The notes under the pieces: model-generated | The model's database searches: none | Told to the model about the DNA's origin: nothing | What the model saw: the letters and a program-made list of their open reading frames with translations, nothing else | Part shown: piece after piece, positions 15,822-24,974 of the stretch | Layout: the number at the start of each line of letters is the position of its first letter | How positions within the stretch are numbered: the first letter of the stretch is position 1 | Source of the DNA: Paenibacillus hemerocallicola | GTDB taxonomy: Bacteria > Bacillota > Bacilli > Paenibacillales > NBRC-103111 | Assembly: GCF_006265175.1 (NCBI RefSeq) | Contig: NZ_VDCQ01000027.1 | Span: 1-64,000, forward strand | Direction of reading: 5' to 3' | Length of the DNA: 64,000 nucleotides | Position numbers and translations under genes: made by a program

Positions 15822-16652
15822 ATGGATATCGGAATTATTACCGGACTTAAGCCGGACGGAAAAAGCTTTGAATCGGTGAAGCAGTTCGGCTTGCGCACAT
15901 GCCAACTGGTCAGTTGGCATCCGACGCTCGCTACCCGCGAGACGGCAGAGGCGATCGTTCGCGAATCGGAGCAGTCCGGTGTCCGCGTATGCGCCGTGTG
16001 GGCCGGATTTCCGGGGCGGATGGTGTGGAATTTCAAGGAAGGCCCCCTCACCCTCGGACTCGTTCCGGAGGAATCGCGTCCGGAGCGCGTCGAGGCGCTC
16101 AAACGCTGGGCCGATTTCGCGGCTTGGATCGGAGCACCGGCGATCATTACGCACTGCGGGTTCATCCCGGAAAATTTGACCGATCCCGCTTTCGGACCGA
16201 TCGCCGATGCGATTGGCGAGGTGGCCGAATATTGCGCGGACAAAGGCGTCGGCTTCTGGTTCGAGACGGGGCAGGAGACGCCGGTCGTGCTGCTGCGGAC
16301 GATTGAGCGGATCGGGACCGGCAATCTGGGCATCAATCTGGACCCGGCCAACCTGATTTTGTACGGCAAGGGCAATCCGGTGGACGCGCTCGACGTGATC
16401 GGCCCTTACGTCCGCAACGTTCACGTGAAGGACGGCTTCTATCCGACGAACGGCGACGAGTTGGGAGAGCAGGTAGCGGTCGGACGGGGCAAGGTCGATT
16501 TCCCGAAGCTGTTCGAAGGGCTGAAGGCGCACGGCTTCCAAGGGGAATGGATCATAGAGCGGGAAGGCCGCGTCGGCGAAGAAGAGAAAAATCGCGATAT
16601 TATCGATACGATCGACTATTTGAAGCGGCATGTGGCCGGGATTAAGGCTTAG
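15822..16652 (+). CDS. Sugar phosphate isomerase/epimerase-like TIM-barrel protein
   Basis: 276 residues with the xylose-isomerase-like TIM-barrel (AP endonuclease 2) pattern. Likely metal ligands: Glu in FWFETGQE, Asp in GINLDPANL, His in NVHVKDG and the C-terminal Glu in GEWIIERE. Members isomerise or epimerise sugars, inositols or keto-sugars. Gene starts 42 bases after the aminotransferase, with a GGAGGG site, and is followed 36 bases later by the dehydrogenase. Confidence 0.85.
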   Translation: MDIGIITGLKPDGKSFESVKQFGLRTCQLVSWHPTLATRETAEAIVRESEQSGVRVCAVWAGFPGRMVWNFKEGPLTLGLVPEESRPERVEALKRWADFAAWIGAPAIITHCGFIPENLTDPAFGPIADAIGEVAEYCADKGVGFWFETGQETPVVLLRTIERIGTGNLGINLDPANLILYGKGNPVDALDVIGPYVRNVHVKDGFYPTNGDELGEQVAVGRGKVDFPKLFEGLKAHGFQGEWIIEREGRVGEEEKNRDIIDTIDYLKRHVAGIKA

Positions 16653-16688
16653 AGCCGAGACTACGGGACCGAAGGGGAGACGGCTGCA

Positions 16689-17765
16689 ATGAAGGCATTG
16701 GTATGGACCGGCGTGGAAACGATGGAGGTCCGGGAAACGGAGCGTCCCGCGTGCGGTCCGGACGAGATTTTGATCCGCGTCGAGGCGGTCGGGATATGCG
16801 GCTCGGAAATCGAAGGCTATTTGGGGCACAACAGCTTGCGCGTGCCGCCTCTCGTCATGGGGCACGAATTTTGCGGCACGGTCGTTGACGCGGGCGAAGG
16901 CTTGCCGGTTGCTGCCGGTGACGCGAACGGGGCCAGGGAAGGAAGGAGCGCATCTGCGTACGGCTCTATTTCGATCGGGCAAAAAGTAGTCGTCAATCCG
17001 CTGCTCGCATGCGGCGAGTGCCCGTCATGCCGGAGAGGACTGCCGCAGCTGTGCGCGAAGCGGGCTCTCGTCGGCGTCCACCGGCCGGGCGCGTTCGGGG
17101 AGCTTGTCAGCGTTCCCCGCTCCGCGGTCGTGCCGGTGCCGGCCGACATAAGCCCGTTCCGTGCGGCGCTGTCGGAGCCTCTCGCCTGCTCGCTGAGGGC
17201 TACTCGCCGCGCGCTGGAGCGGCATCCGTTCGCGGGCGTGCTCGTCTTCGGAGCGGGCGGCATCGGGCTGCTGTGCGCGATGACGGCCAAGCTGCTCGGC
17301 GCGTCGCGCGTCATGATCGCCGATACGAACGCGAAACGGCTGGAGATGGCTGCTTCGCTTGATATCGGCGAAACGGTAAATCCGCGCGAGGAAGACTTGG
17401 GCGAGCGTGTCCGCGCCGCCTTCGGGGAAGGCGGACTCGATGCCGTTATGGACGCCGCCGGGTTCCAGCCGACACGGGAGGCCGCGATCCGACTCGTGCG
17501 TCCGGGCGGAACTTTTATGAATATCGGTCTCGGCATCGACGATACGGTACTGCCGATCAATCATTTGATCCGCGGCGAAATCGATATTCTCGGATCGTTC
17601 TGCTACTCGCGGCAAGATTTTCATGATGCGGTGCGACTGTTGTCGGAAGGCCGGATCACCGAGGAAGGCTGGACGGAAGTGCGGCCGCTCGCAGCCGGAG
17701 GAGACGCATTCGCGGAATTGGTCGCAGGTCGCGTGCACGTAGGCAAAATCTTTTTGCAGCCGTAA
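16689..17765 (+). CDS. Zinc-dependent medium-chain alcohol dehydrogenase
   Basis: 358 residues. Catalytic zinc residues Cys37 (GICGSE) and His59/Glu60 (GHE); structural zinc cysteines at about 108, 111, 114 and 122. Rossmann motif VFGAGGIGLLCAM near residues 188-200. It resembles sorbitol/threonine dehydrogenase relatives. A low-complexity insertion of roughly 18 residues (about 73-92) after the GHEFCG segment is unusual. Last gene of the operon; a redox step on the isomerase or aminotransferase product is likely. Confidence 0.88.
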   Translation: MKALVWTGVETMEVRETERPACGPDEILIRVEAVGICGSEIEGYLGHNSLRVPPLVMGHEFCGTVVDAGEGLPVAAGDANGAREGRSASAYGSISIGQKVVVNPLLACGECPSCRRGLPQLCAKRALVGVHRPGAFGELVSVPRSAVVPVPADISPFRAALSEPLACSLRATRRALERHPFAGVLVFGAGGIGLLCAMTAKLLGASRVMIADTNAKRLEMAASLDIGETVNPREEDLGERVRAAFGEGGLDAVMDAAGFQPTREAAIRLVRPGGTFMNIGLGIDDTVLPINHLIRGEIDILGSFCYSRQDFHDAVRLLSEGRITEEGWTEVRPLAAGGDAFAELVAGRVHVGKIFLQP

Positions 17766-17890
17766 ATGGCTGTTGCGCCAGCTTGATCGAAGGCCGCCCC
17801 TGCCGGCGGCTTTTGACGTTCCATCCGGTTCCCGGTACAATATCGGTAGCAAGGCGGAATGCTCCGCCGCATACGGTTGGGGGAACGGAT

Positions 17891-17980
17891 ATGAGCGGTA
17901 CGCAATGGGTCGTGCTGGTCGTTTTTTTGGCGGCGACGATCTGGTTTGTATGGGCGATGAGCAAGAAGTGGAAGCAATAG
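17891..17980 (+). CDS. Very small single-helix membrane protein
   Basis: A 29-residue frame with one membrane helix (WVVLVVFLAATIWFVWAM) and a basic tail KKWKQ, preceded by GGGGGAA at good spacing. It could be a genuine small membrane protein; no family is recognised and it lies alone between the dehydrogenase and acetyltransferase genes. A longer in-frame start at 17783 adds a sequence with no helix and is not favoured. Confidence 0.45.
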   Translation: MSGTQWVVLVVFLAATIWFVWAMSKKWKQ

Positions 17981-18069
17981 TCTTGCAATAGAAGCTCACC
18001 AATCGTGCCTCTTCTTCATAAACTGTCCTAATAGCTGGCCGGAAGCGGCAGCCGGAAGGATGAGGAGAC

Positions 18070-18546
18070 ATGATTCGAACGCGCAATCCTCGCCGGGATG
18101 ACCGGATCATCCTCGATTTGGTGAAACGGGAGCTGTTCGCCTACACGCTTCAGACGATGCCGGACTTGCGATGGGACGCGGCGGAGGTCAGGAGGAGACT
18201 GAATCGCAATGTTACGTTCGTAGCCGTACCGGGACGGCTGAAGACGGTAGGCTTCGCTTCCGTCAAAAAGAACGGAAAAGACATGTTTCTGGATATGTTG
18301 GCGGTCGACCGGGACAGCCAGGGGCGGGGATGGGGCTCGGCGCTTCTGAAAGAAGCCGAGCGGTACGCCCGCAATAAGGGCTGCAGCACGGTCAGGCTGT
18401 TCGTCGATGAGGCCAACGGCAAAGCCCGGATGTTTTACGCCCGATACGGCTATACGGAGCAAGGATACATTCCAACGGTGAGAAGTATTGCCATGAGCAA
18501 AACCTTGCAGCCGCTTCCTGTGAAAAACGTCCGTCAACCCATGTAA
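18070..18546 (+). CDS. GNAT family N-acetyltransferase
   Basis: 158 residues. The acetyl-CoA binding motif A is clear (LAVDRDSQGRGWGSALLKEA, about residues 77-96), followed by the motif B beta-strand and helix (VRLFVDEANGKARMFYARYG). ATG preceded by AGGATGAGG. The substrate (protein N-terminus, amine or antibiotic) cannot be told. It is a single-gene unit ended by a strong terminator. Confidence 0.85.
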   Translation: MIRTRNPRRDDRIILDLVKRELFAYTLQTMPDLRWDAAEVRRRLNRNVTFVAVPGRLKTVGFASVKKNGKDMFLDMLAVDRDSQGRGWGSALLKEAERYARNKGCSTVRLFVDEANGKARMFYARYGYTEQGYIPTVRSIAMSKTLQPLPVKNVRQPM

Positions 18547-18548
18547 AG

Positions 18549-18593
18549 AGACACTCTCCGTTCGAAGGAACGAGCGGGGAGTGTCTTTTTTTT
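18549..18593 (+). terminator. Rho-independent terminator of the acetyltransferase gene
   Basis: AGACACTCTCCG pairs with the GGGGAGTGTCT arm, followed by eight T. Confidence 0.9.
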
Positions 18594-18658
18594 GGCATGC
18601 TCTCTACCGGCGATTTCCATTCCGCTCGGCGGGTGTTCGGACAGTCGACCGCCATCGA

Positions 18659-19021
18659 TTACAGAAGCGGAAACAGACCGGCGACGCTGCTCAGCTCAAG
18701 CGCCACTCTCGCGCCGAACGGCGAAGGAAACGGGAATTGGCCGAATTCGGCGGCCGGGTACGCCGATACATTCGCCGGTCCGCCGCGGCTTTTGCCAGAT
18801 TTTCCGGCGCCTTTTTTGCCGGAAAGGTTCGTTTTCCGTTTCGACCGTTCCGCCGTGCCGGCAGACTGCTCCGTTGCCGGATTGTCGTTCAATATGAGCT
18901 TGCCGCCGTCGACTTTGCTGATGATGCCATAATGGCGCGAGTCGTCGTGAAGCACGGCGACGACCGGATACCCGATCAACCGGCGGCATGTTTCCTCGTC
19001 AAGCGTGAAATGTTCGTTCAT
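18659..19021 (-). CDS. Hypothetical protein with short N-terminal beta domain
   Basis: 120 residues with an excellent AAGGAGGTG site nine bases before the ATG, which makes it a real gene. Residues 1-46 (RRLIGYPVVAVLHDDSRHYG, then IISKVDGGKLILN) look like a small five-strand barrel of the LSm/SH3 kind. Residues 50-85 are Lys/Gly/Ser-rich and probably disordered; the C-terminus is a moderately hydrophobic segment. No function is known to me. It converges on the GNAT gene. Confidence 0.6.
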   Translation of the reverse strand: MNEHFTLDEETCRRLIGYPVVAVLHDDSRHYGIISKVDGGKLILNDNPATEQSAGTAERSKRKTNLSGKKGAGKSGKSRGGPANVSAYPAAEFGQFPFPSPFGARVALELSSVAGLFPLL

Positions 19022-19205
19022 CGTTGCTGCACCTCCTTAATCTGTTGTTGCTATAGGCTATTCGCCGGGCATTTGCCGCGCATGGTCGGGTGCCCAGCGG
19101 GTGAGCGCCTATTTTTGCCGCCATTGCGCTTTCAACTTTCGCCTGTTTCGGCTATGCTAGTAAAAGATGGAACCTAATGGACAGGCAGCAAACGGGAGGG
19201 ATCGG

Positions 19206-19967
19206 ATGATGAACCGTCAAAGCCGACTTTGGGCAGCCTTGCTGCTCGGAGCCATTGTTTTAAGCGGTTGGACCGCCTATAAAGGTACGACGAGAGCGGC
19301 CTTCGACACGTTCTCCGATACGGAGACGATGCTGCGTGCGGCGGACAGCTTATTCACGGTCCCCTATACGGTCGTTCTGCAGCATTCCGGTCCGTACCGC
19401 ACATTCGATAGCGATGCTTCATTCGCCCGGTTGGGCGACGTTGCAGCGAGGGAATTCGGTTTGGCCGAATCGAAGCCGGTGCACGATACGAACGGACACC
19501 GCATTTATTCCGCATCAGGAACGCCGCCGTCGGCAGGCGGTGGCCGGCTGGAGCTGGCTTTGTCCGGTTGGGCCGACGGCACGACAAATGTAACGGTACG
19601 TTGGCTCGCTCCGGCAGGCGCGGAGAAGGACAAGCTGCTGTCGTGGGCGCGCGATGCGGCCGCCGGCATGGAGAATATCGGCGTGCAGGCCAAATGGATA
19701 GTCACGCTGCGCGGCAATATCGGATTGCTGACCCCTGATGCCGTGAAATCGTTAAGGGAGAAAATCGGCAGCGTATATAAAGCGGTCGCTATCGAGTCGT
19801 ATGCCGATTCCGGCAGCGAAATCGTGTCCTATGCCAGTACGCTGCTGGAGCCGGGCGTCCGGAGCGGCGGCGGGAAGGTGAACCTGCAGGCAGCTCTGCA
19901 CCGCGACTCCATTTATGGAACCTACCGGCTGACGATCGCTACTCCCCTGATCCCTTCCGAGCTGTAG
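19206..19967 (+). CDS. YwmB-like TATA-box-binding-fold protein
   Basis: 253 residues from the ATG at 19206, chosen for its GGGAGGGA site; an ATG at 19167 is within the apparent promoter (TATGCT). N-terminal membrane or signal helix (LWAALLLGAIVLSGWTAY). The rest resembles the YwmB family (DUF1779), whose two halves fold like TATA-binding protein: a strand-rich first half, then LLSWARDAAAGMENIGVQAKW and a C-terminus ending TYRLTIATPLIPSEL. Function unknown; exported in Bacillus relatives. The family call is from memory of the pattern. Confidence 0.6.
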   Translation: MMNRQSRLWAALLLGAIVLSGWTAYKGTTRAAFDTFSDTETMLRAADSLFTVPYTVVLQHSGPYRTFDSDASFARLGDVAAREFGLAESKPVHDTNGHRIYSASGTPPSAGGGRLELALSGWADGTTNVTVRWLAPAGAEKDKLLSWARDAAAGMENIGVQAKWIVTLRGNIGLLTPDAVKSLREKIGSVYKAVAIESYADSGSEIVSYASTLLEPGVRSGGGKVNLQAALHRDSIYGTYRLTIATPLIPSEL

Positions 19968-20080
19968 GCTCCTGCATCAAGCCGCTTCAAACCATGGAAT
20001 GTCTAAGTTCGATATGCTACACTACATACATAACGGCCGGGACCCTCAAGCCGTAAATACATAGGAAAGAATGATGGATC

Positions 20081-21640
20081 ATGACCGATATCGCGGAACT
20101 TAACGATTATGGAGCGGATCGCACGCTCTTTTTCATCTTTGGCGCTACTGGAGATTTGGCACGGAGAAAGCTGTTTCCGGCTTTCTACAGCTTGTATCGC
20201 GAAGGCAAGCTGTCCGACCGGTTTGCGGTGATCGGGCTCGCCCGCCGCTCGAGAACGAACGAGCAGTTCCGCGAGGACGTCCGGCAGTCGATTCAGGAAT
20301 TTGCCCGCTACAAAGGCGAAGAGGACAAGCAGTGGGAGACGTTCGCCGACCATTTTCACTATATGTCGCTCGACATCAATAAGCTCGAGGCGTTTCAGCA
20401 GCTGAGAGGATTGGCCGACCGACTGGACGAAACATACGACATCGGCGGCAACCGGCTGTTTTATTTGGCGCTTGCTCCCGAGCTGTTCGGCAGCGTCAGC
20501 TATAACCTGCGCGACGGAGGGCTGCTGGAGACGAAGGGCTGGCGCCGGCTCGTTATCGAGAAGCCGTTCGGCTACGACCTGCCTTCGGCCGAGAAGCTGA
20601 ACGAGCAAATCCGTCAAGTGTTCAACGAGGAAGAGGTTTACCGGATCGATCACTATTTGGGCAAGGAAATGGTCCAAAATATCGAGGTCGTCCGCTTCGC
20701 CAACGCGTTCTTCGAGCCGCTCTGGAACAACAAGCATATTGCGAACATCCAGATTACGCTCAGCGAGACGGTCGGAGTCGAGGAGCGCGGCGGCTATTAC
20801 GATCACGCCGGGGCGCTGCGGGATATGGGACAAAACCATATGCTGCAAATGATCACGATGATGGCGATGGAGCCCCCGAGCCGCATGGAGCCGGAAGATA
20901 TCCGCGACGAGAAAGTAAAGGTGCTTCGCTCGCTCCGCGTATTCCGGGATGCGGAAGACGTGAAGAGCAACGTGGTTCGCGGCCAATACTCCGCCGGAGA
21001 AATGAAGGGCAAGCCGGTCCCCGCTTACCGGAACGAAGAGGGCGTTCCGTCCGATTCGATGACGGAAACTTATTTTGCCGCGAAGGTGTTCGTCGACAAC
21101 TTCCGTTGGGCCGGCGTTCCGTTCTATATCCGGACGGGCAAGAGGCTGCCGGTCAAAACGACCGAGGTCGTCGTGGAATTCAAAAATATGCCGGAGAACG
21201 TCTACTTCTCCCGGAAAACGAAGCTCGAACCGAATCTGCTCGTCTTCCGGGTCAATCCGACGGAAGGCATTTATTTGAAAATGAACGCGAAGCAGCCGGG
21301 GTCTCAATGGGGAATCGTACCGATCGCGATGGATTTCTGCCAAAGCTGCGAGGTGGGCATCAACACGCCGGAAGCGTACGAGCGCCTGCTGTACGATGCG
21401 GCCCGCGGGGACTCGACCTATTTCACGAGATGGGACGAGGTGGCGCTCGCTTGGAAATTCGTCGACCGGATCGAGTCGGCGTGGCGCGAGCAAAGCTCGG
21501 AGCTGCATCCTTATGCGGCCGGAACCTGGGGGCCGGAGGCGGCGCTTACGCTGCTGGCGCAGGACGGCTTCAAATGGTGGCCGGTCAACGGGCAGCACGA
21601 GGGCGAAGTCGTATGGGCGACGCCTATTGTGGCGAAGTAA
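20081..21640 (+). CDS. zwf: Glucose-6-phosphate 1-dehydrogenase
   Basis: 519 residues, normal for the family. NADP-binding FGATGDLARRKLFPAFY at about 21-37, the substrate/active-site signature RIDHYLGKE (catalytic His) near residue 187, and IRTGKRLPVKTTE near 354. It catalyses the first step of the oxidative pentose phosphate pathway in the cytoplasm, giving NADPH. Single gene with its own promoter-like TATGCT upstream (about 20014). Confidence 0.96.
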   Translation: MTDIAELNDYGADRTLFFIFGATGDLARRKLFPAFYSLYREGKLSDRFAVIGLARRSRTNEQFREDVRQSIQEFARYKGEEDKQWETFADHFHYMSLDINKLEAFQQLRGLADRLDETYDIGGNRLFYLALAPELFGSVSYNLRDGGLLETKGWRRLVIEKPFGYDLPSAEKLNEQIRQVFNEEEVYRIDHYLGKEMVQNIEVVRFANAFFEPLWNNKHIANIQITLSETVGVEERGGYYDHAGALRDMGQNHMLQMITMMAMEPPSRMEPEDIRDEKVKVLRSLRVFRDAEDVKSNVVRGQYSAGEMKGKPVPAYRNEEGVPSDSMTETYFAAKVFVDNFRWAGVPFYIRTGKRLPVKTTEVVVEFKNMPENVYFSRKTKLEPNLLVFRVNPTEGIYLKMNAKQPGSQWGIVPIAMDFCQSCEVGINTPEAYERLLYDAARGDSTYFTRWDEVALAWKFVDRIESAWREQSSELHPYAAGTWGPEAALTLLAQDGFKWWPVNGQHEGEVVWATPIVAK

Positions 21641-21789
21641 ACGGCTGATTCGTTCTAAAGGGAGGAGCGGGGCAGAAGCGGTTTTCGAACGTTCAGAATG
21701 TTTAGTTCGCTAAAGCGATAGGGCTTCAAAGCAAAGCTACGCCAAGCGAACTGCGAAATTCTGACCCCAAAAACATTCGCCATAGCGCG

Positions 21790-21828
21790 GTCGCTCATCC
21801 TGGGAGTATGTTGATAGACGTTTTTCTT
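21790..21828. repeat. Degenerate copy of the ATCCTTGCATAGACG repeat
   Basis: Matches the two repeats at 22044-22081 and 22165-22202 at its ends (CGCTCATCC and AGACGTTTTTC) but the central palindrome has decayed. Confidence 0.5.
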
Positions 21829-22016
21829 AAATAGCGGAACTGCAGTACGCTATTCGTCCGGTTATTCCAAGGAACTGAAAAATAGCGGAACACGAGTACG
21901 TTATTTGCCTGTTTTAGTTGTTGTCATACTAGAGGCGGGCAAATAACGGACCGTAGTTCCGTTATTTTTGCTTCCGGCGCTATTTTCTCATAAATAGCGT
22001 ACGCTGGTTCCGCTAA
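21829..22016. repeat. Four short inverted repeats of one family
   Basis: Four units of about 25 bases at 21829-21854, 21880-21905, 21941-21966 and 21992-22016, each of the form ATAGCGGAAC, four bases, then an inverted arm such as GTACGCTAT or GTTCCGTTAT. Arm substitutions are often compensated. A related unit lies at 54081-54105. They fill the zwf to phosphoesterase gap, which has no gene. Confidence 0.7.
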
Positions 22017-22043
22017 GGGAGGAGTCGCTGTTTGGGGGAGAAT

Positions 22044-22202
22044 CGCTCATCCTTGCATAGACGTCGATCGACGTTTTTCATTGCGTTAAAGAAAGCGAAG
22101 CTTCGCTCCCGAGGAAGCGGAGAGACGGTTTCTTTACCATGAAAAACTACCTTTGATCCGCGGTCGCCCATCCTTGCATAGACGTCGATCGACGTTTTTC
22201 AT
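22044..22202. repeat. Pair of 38-bp direct repeats with a 14-bp palindrome
   Basis: Copies at 22044-22081 and 22165-22202 differ at one base. Each contains the perfect palindrome ACGTCGATCGACGT (22061-22074 and 22182-22195) followed by TTTTTC. The second copy ends 48 bases before the phosphoesterase ATG, so it lies in its promoter or leader. Confidence 0.75.
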
Positions 22203-22249
22203 ATAATGAATATCAGCGCAGCCAATTTTGGAACAATGGAAGTGAGCTC

Positions 22250-23305
22250 ATGTCGAGACGCGGGTTTTTGAAGTGGCTGTTTGCCGCGATTGCGGTAGTG
22301 GCGGGATCGTTTTTCGCCTTGTTTCAACTGTTGTCCCGGCTCGGCACGACTGCTCCGCCCATGTCGGCGGGAGATCCGGCCGCCCCTGCGCCGACTCCGG
22401 ATGCGGCCCCGGATGTAACCACGCTCGGCTCTGCGGAGCCGCTGCTATCTTTTTTCGTATTGAGCGATTTGCATGTCTCGGTCTATGATGAAAGCACCCC
22501 GAGAAAGCTGAACAATGCGCTGGACCAAATCGTTCGGCTCGGATCGCCGGTGGACGCCTTGCTGCTGGGCGGCGATTTGACCGATTACGGCATGGAAACC
22601 GAATGCAAAGCGCTCGAAACGATTCTCGCCAACCACAAGCTGCCGCCGGTATATGCGAACATGGGAAATCACGACTACTACAACGTATGGATCGAGAACG
22701 GGGGATTCAGCCGCGATACGTTCCCGAATGGAAAGACGGATGCGCAGTCCCGCGACCGTTTCATGAAAATGTTCAACTATACGAAGCCGTACAAAGATGT
22801 CGCCATTAACGGCTGCCAAATGATCCTGATGTCGCAGGAGGCGTACACCCAGGAAAAGCCCGAGGTAGGCGAAGGCGCCTGGTATTCCGACGAGCAGCTC
22901 GCATGGCTCAAGGCGAAGCTGAAGGAGACGACCGGCGTGAAGCCGACTTTCATCCTTCTCCATCAGCCGCTGCCTCCCGAAGGGCAGGACGGGGGATCGC
23001 ACCGCGTCATCCGCGCCAAGGAGTTCCGCGACATTGTGAAGCCGTATAAAAACGTGTTCGTTTTCTCCGGCCACACCCACCAGGATTTCGACAACGGGAC
23101 GTCGCATTACAATAAAGAGGCGTTCCATTGGTTTATCAACGCTTCCGTCGGGCGTACCCGCAATCAGGGCGCGGCGGAAAGATCGCAAGGCTTGTATGTA
23201 CAGGTTTATGAAGACAGAGTCGTCGTGCGCGGAAGGGAATTTACGAACAAAGAGTGGCTGGCTTCGGCCGATTGGACGGTTCCGCTTGAACGCGTGAAAG
23301 TTTGA
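22250..23305 (+). CDS. Tat-exported metallophosphoesterase (calcineurin-like)
   Basis: 351 residues. Twin-arginine signal SRRGFLK at residues 2-8 followed by a hydrophobic helix and a Pro/Ala linker. Calcineurin-like phosphoesterase motifs: LSDLHVS (DxH), GGDLTDYG (GD), MGNHDYY (GNHD), LLHQPLP and FSGHTHQDF (GHxH). Probably acts outside the membrane on a phospho- or nucleotide ester. Metal-loaded cytoplasmic folding would explain the Tat signal. GAAGTGAG is the ribosome binding site; a promoter within the repeat-rich upstream region is likely. Confidence 0.88.
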   Translation: MSRRGFLKWLFAAIAVVAGSFFALFQLLSRLGTTAPPMSAGDPAAPAPTPDAAPDVTTLGSAEPLLSFFVLSDLHVSVYDESTPRKLNNALDQIVRLGSPVDALLLGGDLTDYGMETECKALETILANHKLPPVYANMGNHDYYNVWIENGGFSRDTFPNGKTDAQSRDRFMKMFNYTKPYKDVAINGCQMILMSQEAYTQEKPEVGEGAWYSDEQLAWLKAKLKETTGVKPTFILLHQPLPPEGQDGGSHRVIRAKEFRDIVKPYKNVFVFSGHTHQDFDNGTSHYNKEAFHWFINASVGRTRNQGAAERSQGLYVQVYEDRVVVRGREFTNKEWLASADWTVPLERVKV

Positions 23306-23370
23306 CGATACTGGAAAGTATGCGACAGTACGCAGTACGATAGAAGAGTGACTTGGAAGGGATAAGCATA

Positions 23371-24960
23371 ATGAATCAAACCGCAACCCATATGCAAAAC
23401 GAAGTACAGAAGCGAAGAACGTTCGCGATCATTTCCCACCCCGATGCGGGGAAAACGACTTTGACCGAGAAGCTGCTCCTGTTCGGGGGCGCAATCCGCC
23501 TGGCCGGTACGGTCAAGGGGCGCAAGGCGAGCCGCCATGCCACTTCCGACTGGATGGAAATCGAGAAGCAGCGCGGTATCTCGGTAACGTCCAGCGTGAT
23601 GCAGTTCGACTATGTAGGGCACCGAGTTAACATTCTCGATACGCCGGGCCACCAAGATTTCAGCGAAGATACGTACCGGACGCTGACGGCGGCGGACAGC
23701 GCGGTCATGCTGATCGACTCCGCCAAAGGGGTCGAGGCGCAGACGAAGAAGCTGTTCCAAGTATGCAGCAAACGCGGCATTCCGATCTTTACGTTCATGA
23801 ACAAAATGGACCGCGAAGGACGCGACCCGTTCGATTTGATGGAGGAGCTCGAGCAGGTGCTCGGTATCCGCTCCTATCCGATGAACTGGCCGATCGGCTC
23901 CGGCAAGCAGTTCTGCGGCGTGTACGACCGGGTGAGAAACCAGCTGGAGCTGTTCCAGAACGGCGATCACGACCAGATCGTAGTACGGAAGGTGAGCGGT
24001 TATGACGATCCGCTCGTGCGGGAGATTGCCGGCGATTATTTGTATGAGCAGTTGCAGGAGCAGCTACAATTGCTCGATGTCGCAGGGGATGAGTTCGATC
24101 TCGAGAAGGTTCGCAAGGGCGAACTGACGCCTGTCTTTTTCGGCAGCGCGATTAACAATTTCGGGGTGCAGACGTTCTTGGAGAACTTCCTGGAGCTCGC
24201 GCCGCAGCCGCAGCCGCGCAACAGCAGTCAAGGCGAAATCGACCCGACGACGTTCGAGAAGTTTTCCGGATACATTTTCAAAATTCAAGCGAACATGAAC
24301 CCGGCCCACCGCGACCGGATCGCGTTTCTGCGCATTTGCTCGGGCAAGTTCGAGCGGGGGATGTCGGTCAAGCATGTGCGGGTCGGCAAAGACATCAAGC
24401 TGTCGCAGCCCCAGCAATTTCTCGCGCAAGAGCGGGATATCGTCGAGGAGGCGTTTCCGGGAGATATTATCGGGTTGTTCGATCCGGGCATATTCCGGAT
24501 CGGCGATTCGCTTTCCCAAGGCGCGCAGGACATCGTATTCGACGAGCTGCCGACGTTCTCGCCGGAAATGTTCAGCAAAGTATCGATCAAAAACGCGCTG
24601 AAGCAAAAGCAGTTCCTGAAAGGGATCGATCAGCTGACCGAAGAAGGCACGATTCAGGTGTTCCATACGACGAGCGGTTTCGACGAGCTGATTCTGGGCG
24701 TCGTCGGGCAGCTGCAGTTCGAGGTCATGGAATATCGGATGAGAGCCGAGTACGGAGTCGACATCTTGCTTCACCGTCTTCCGTTTCAATTCGCGCGCTG
24801 GGTGATCGACGACAAGCTCGATCCGGCGAAGTTCCGTATCAATTCGCAGCTCGTAAAAGATAAGAAGGACAATTACGTAGCGCTGTTCGAGAACGAGTAC
24901 GCGATGCGCAGTGCGATGGAGAAAATGCCTCAGGCGAAGTTTCTGGAAACGGCGCCTTAA
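23371..24960 (+). CDS. prfC: Peptide chain release factor 3
   Basis: 529 residues from the ATG at 23371 (GGAAGGG site); an in-frame TTG at 23353 overlaps the ribosome binding site. Translational GTPase: G1 SHPDAGKTT at 22-30, DTPGHQDF (G3), NKMDREGRD (G4). The RGISVTSSVMQF switch and the RF3-specific C-terminal domain identify RF3, which recycles RF1/RF2 from the ribosome. Single gene ended by a terminator. Confidence 0.95.
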   Translation: MNQTATHMQNEVQKRRTFAIISHPDAGKTTLTEKLLLFGGAIRLAGTVKGRKASRHATSDWMEIEKQRGISVTSSVMQFDYVGHRVNILDTPGHQDFSEDTYRTLTAADSAVMLIDSAKGVEAQTKKLFQVCSKRGIPIFTFMNKMDREGRDPFDLMEELEQVLGIRSYPMNWPIGSGKQFCGVYDRVRNQLELFQNGDHDQIVVRKVSGYDDPLVREIAGDYLYEQLQEQLQLLDVAGDEFDLEKVRKGELTPVFFGSAINNFGVQTFLENFLELAPQPQPRNSSQGEIDPTTFEKFSGYIFKIQANMNPAHRDRIAFLRICSGKFERGMSVKHVRVGKDIKLSQPQQFLAQERDIVEEAFPGDIIGLFDPGIFRIGDSLSQGAQDIVFDELPTFSPEMFSKVSIKNALKQKQFLKGIDQLTEEGTIQVFHTTSGFDELILGVVGQLQFEVMEYRMRAEYGVDILLHRLPFQFARWVIDDKLDPAKFRINSQLVKDKKDNYVALFENEYAMRSAMEKMPQAKFLETAP

Positions 24961-24974
24961 GCTGAAGAGCAGAG

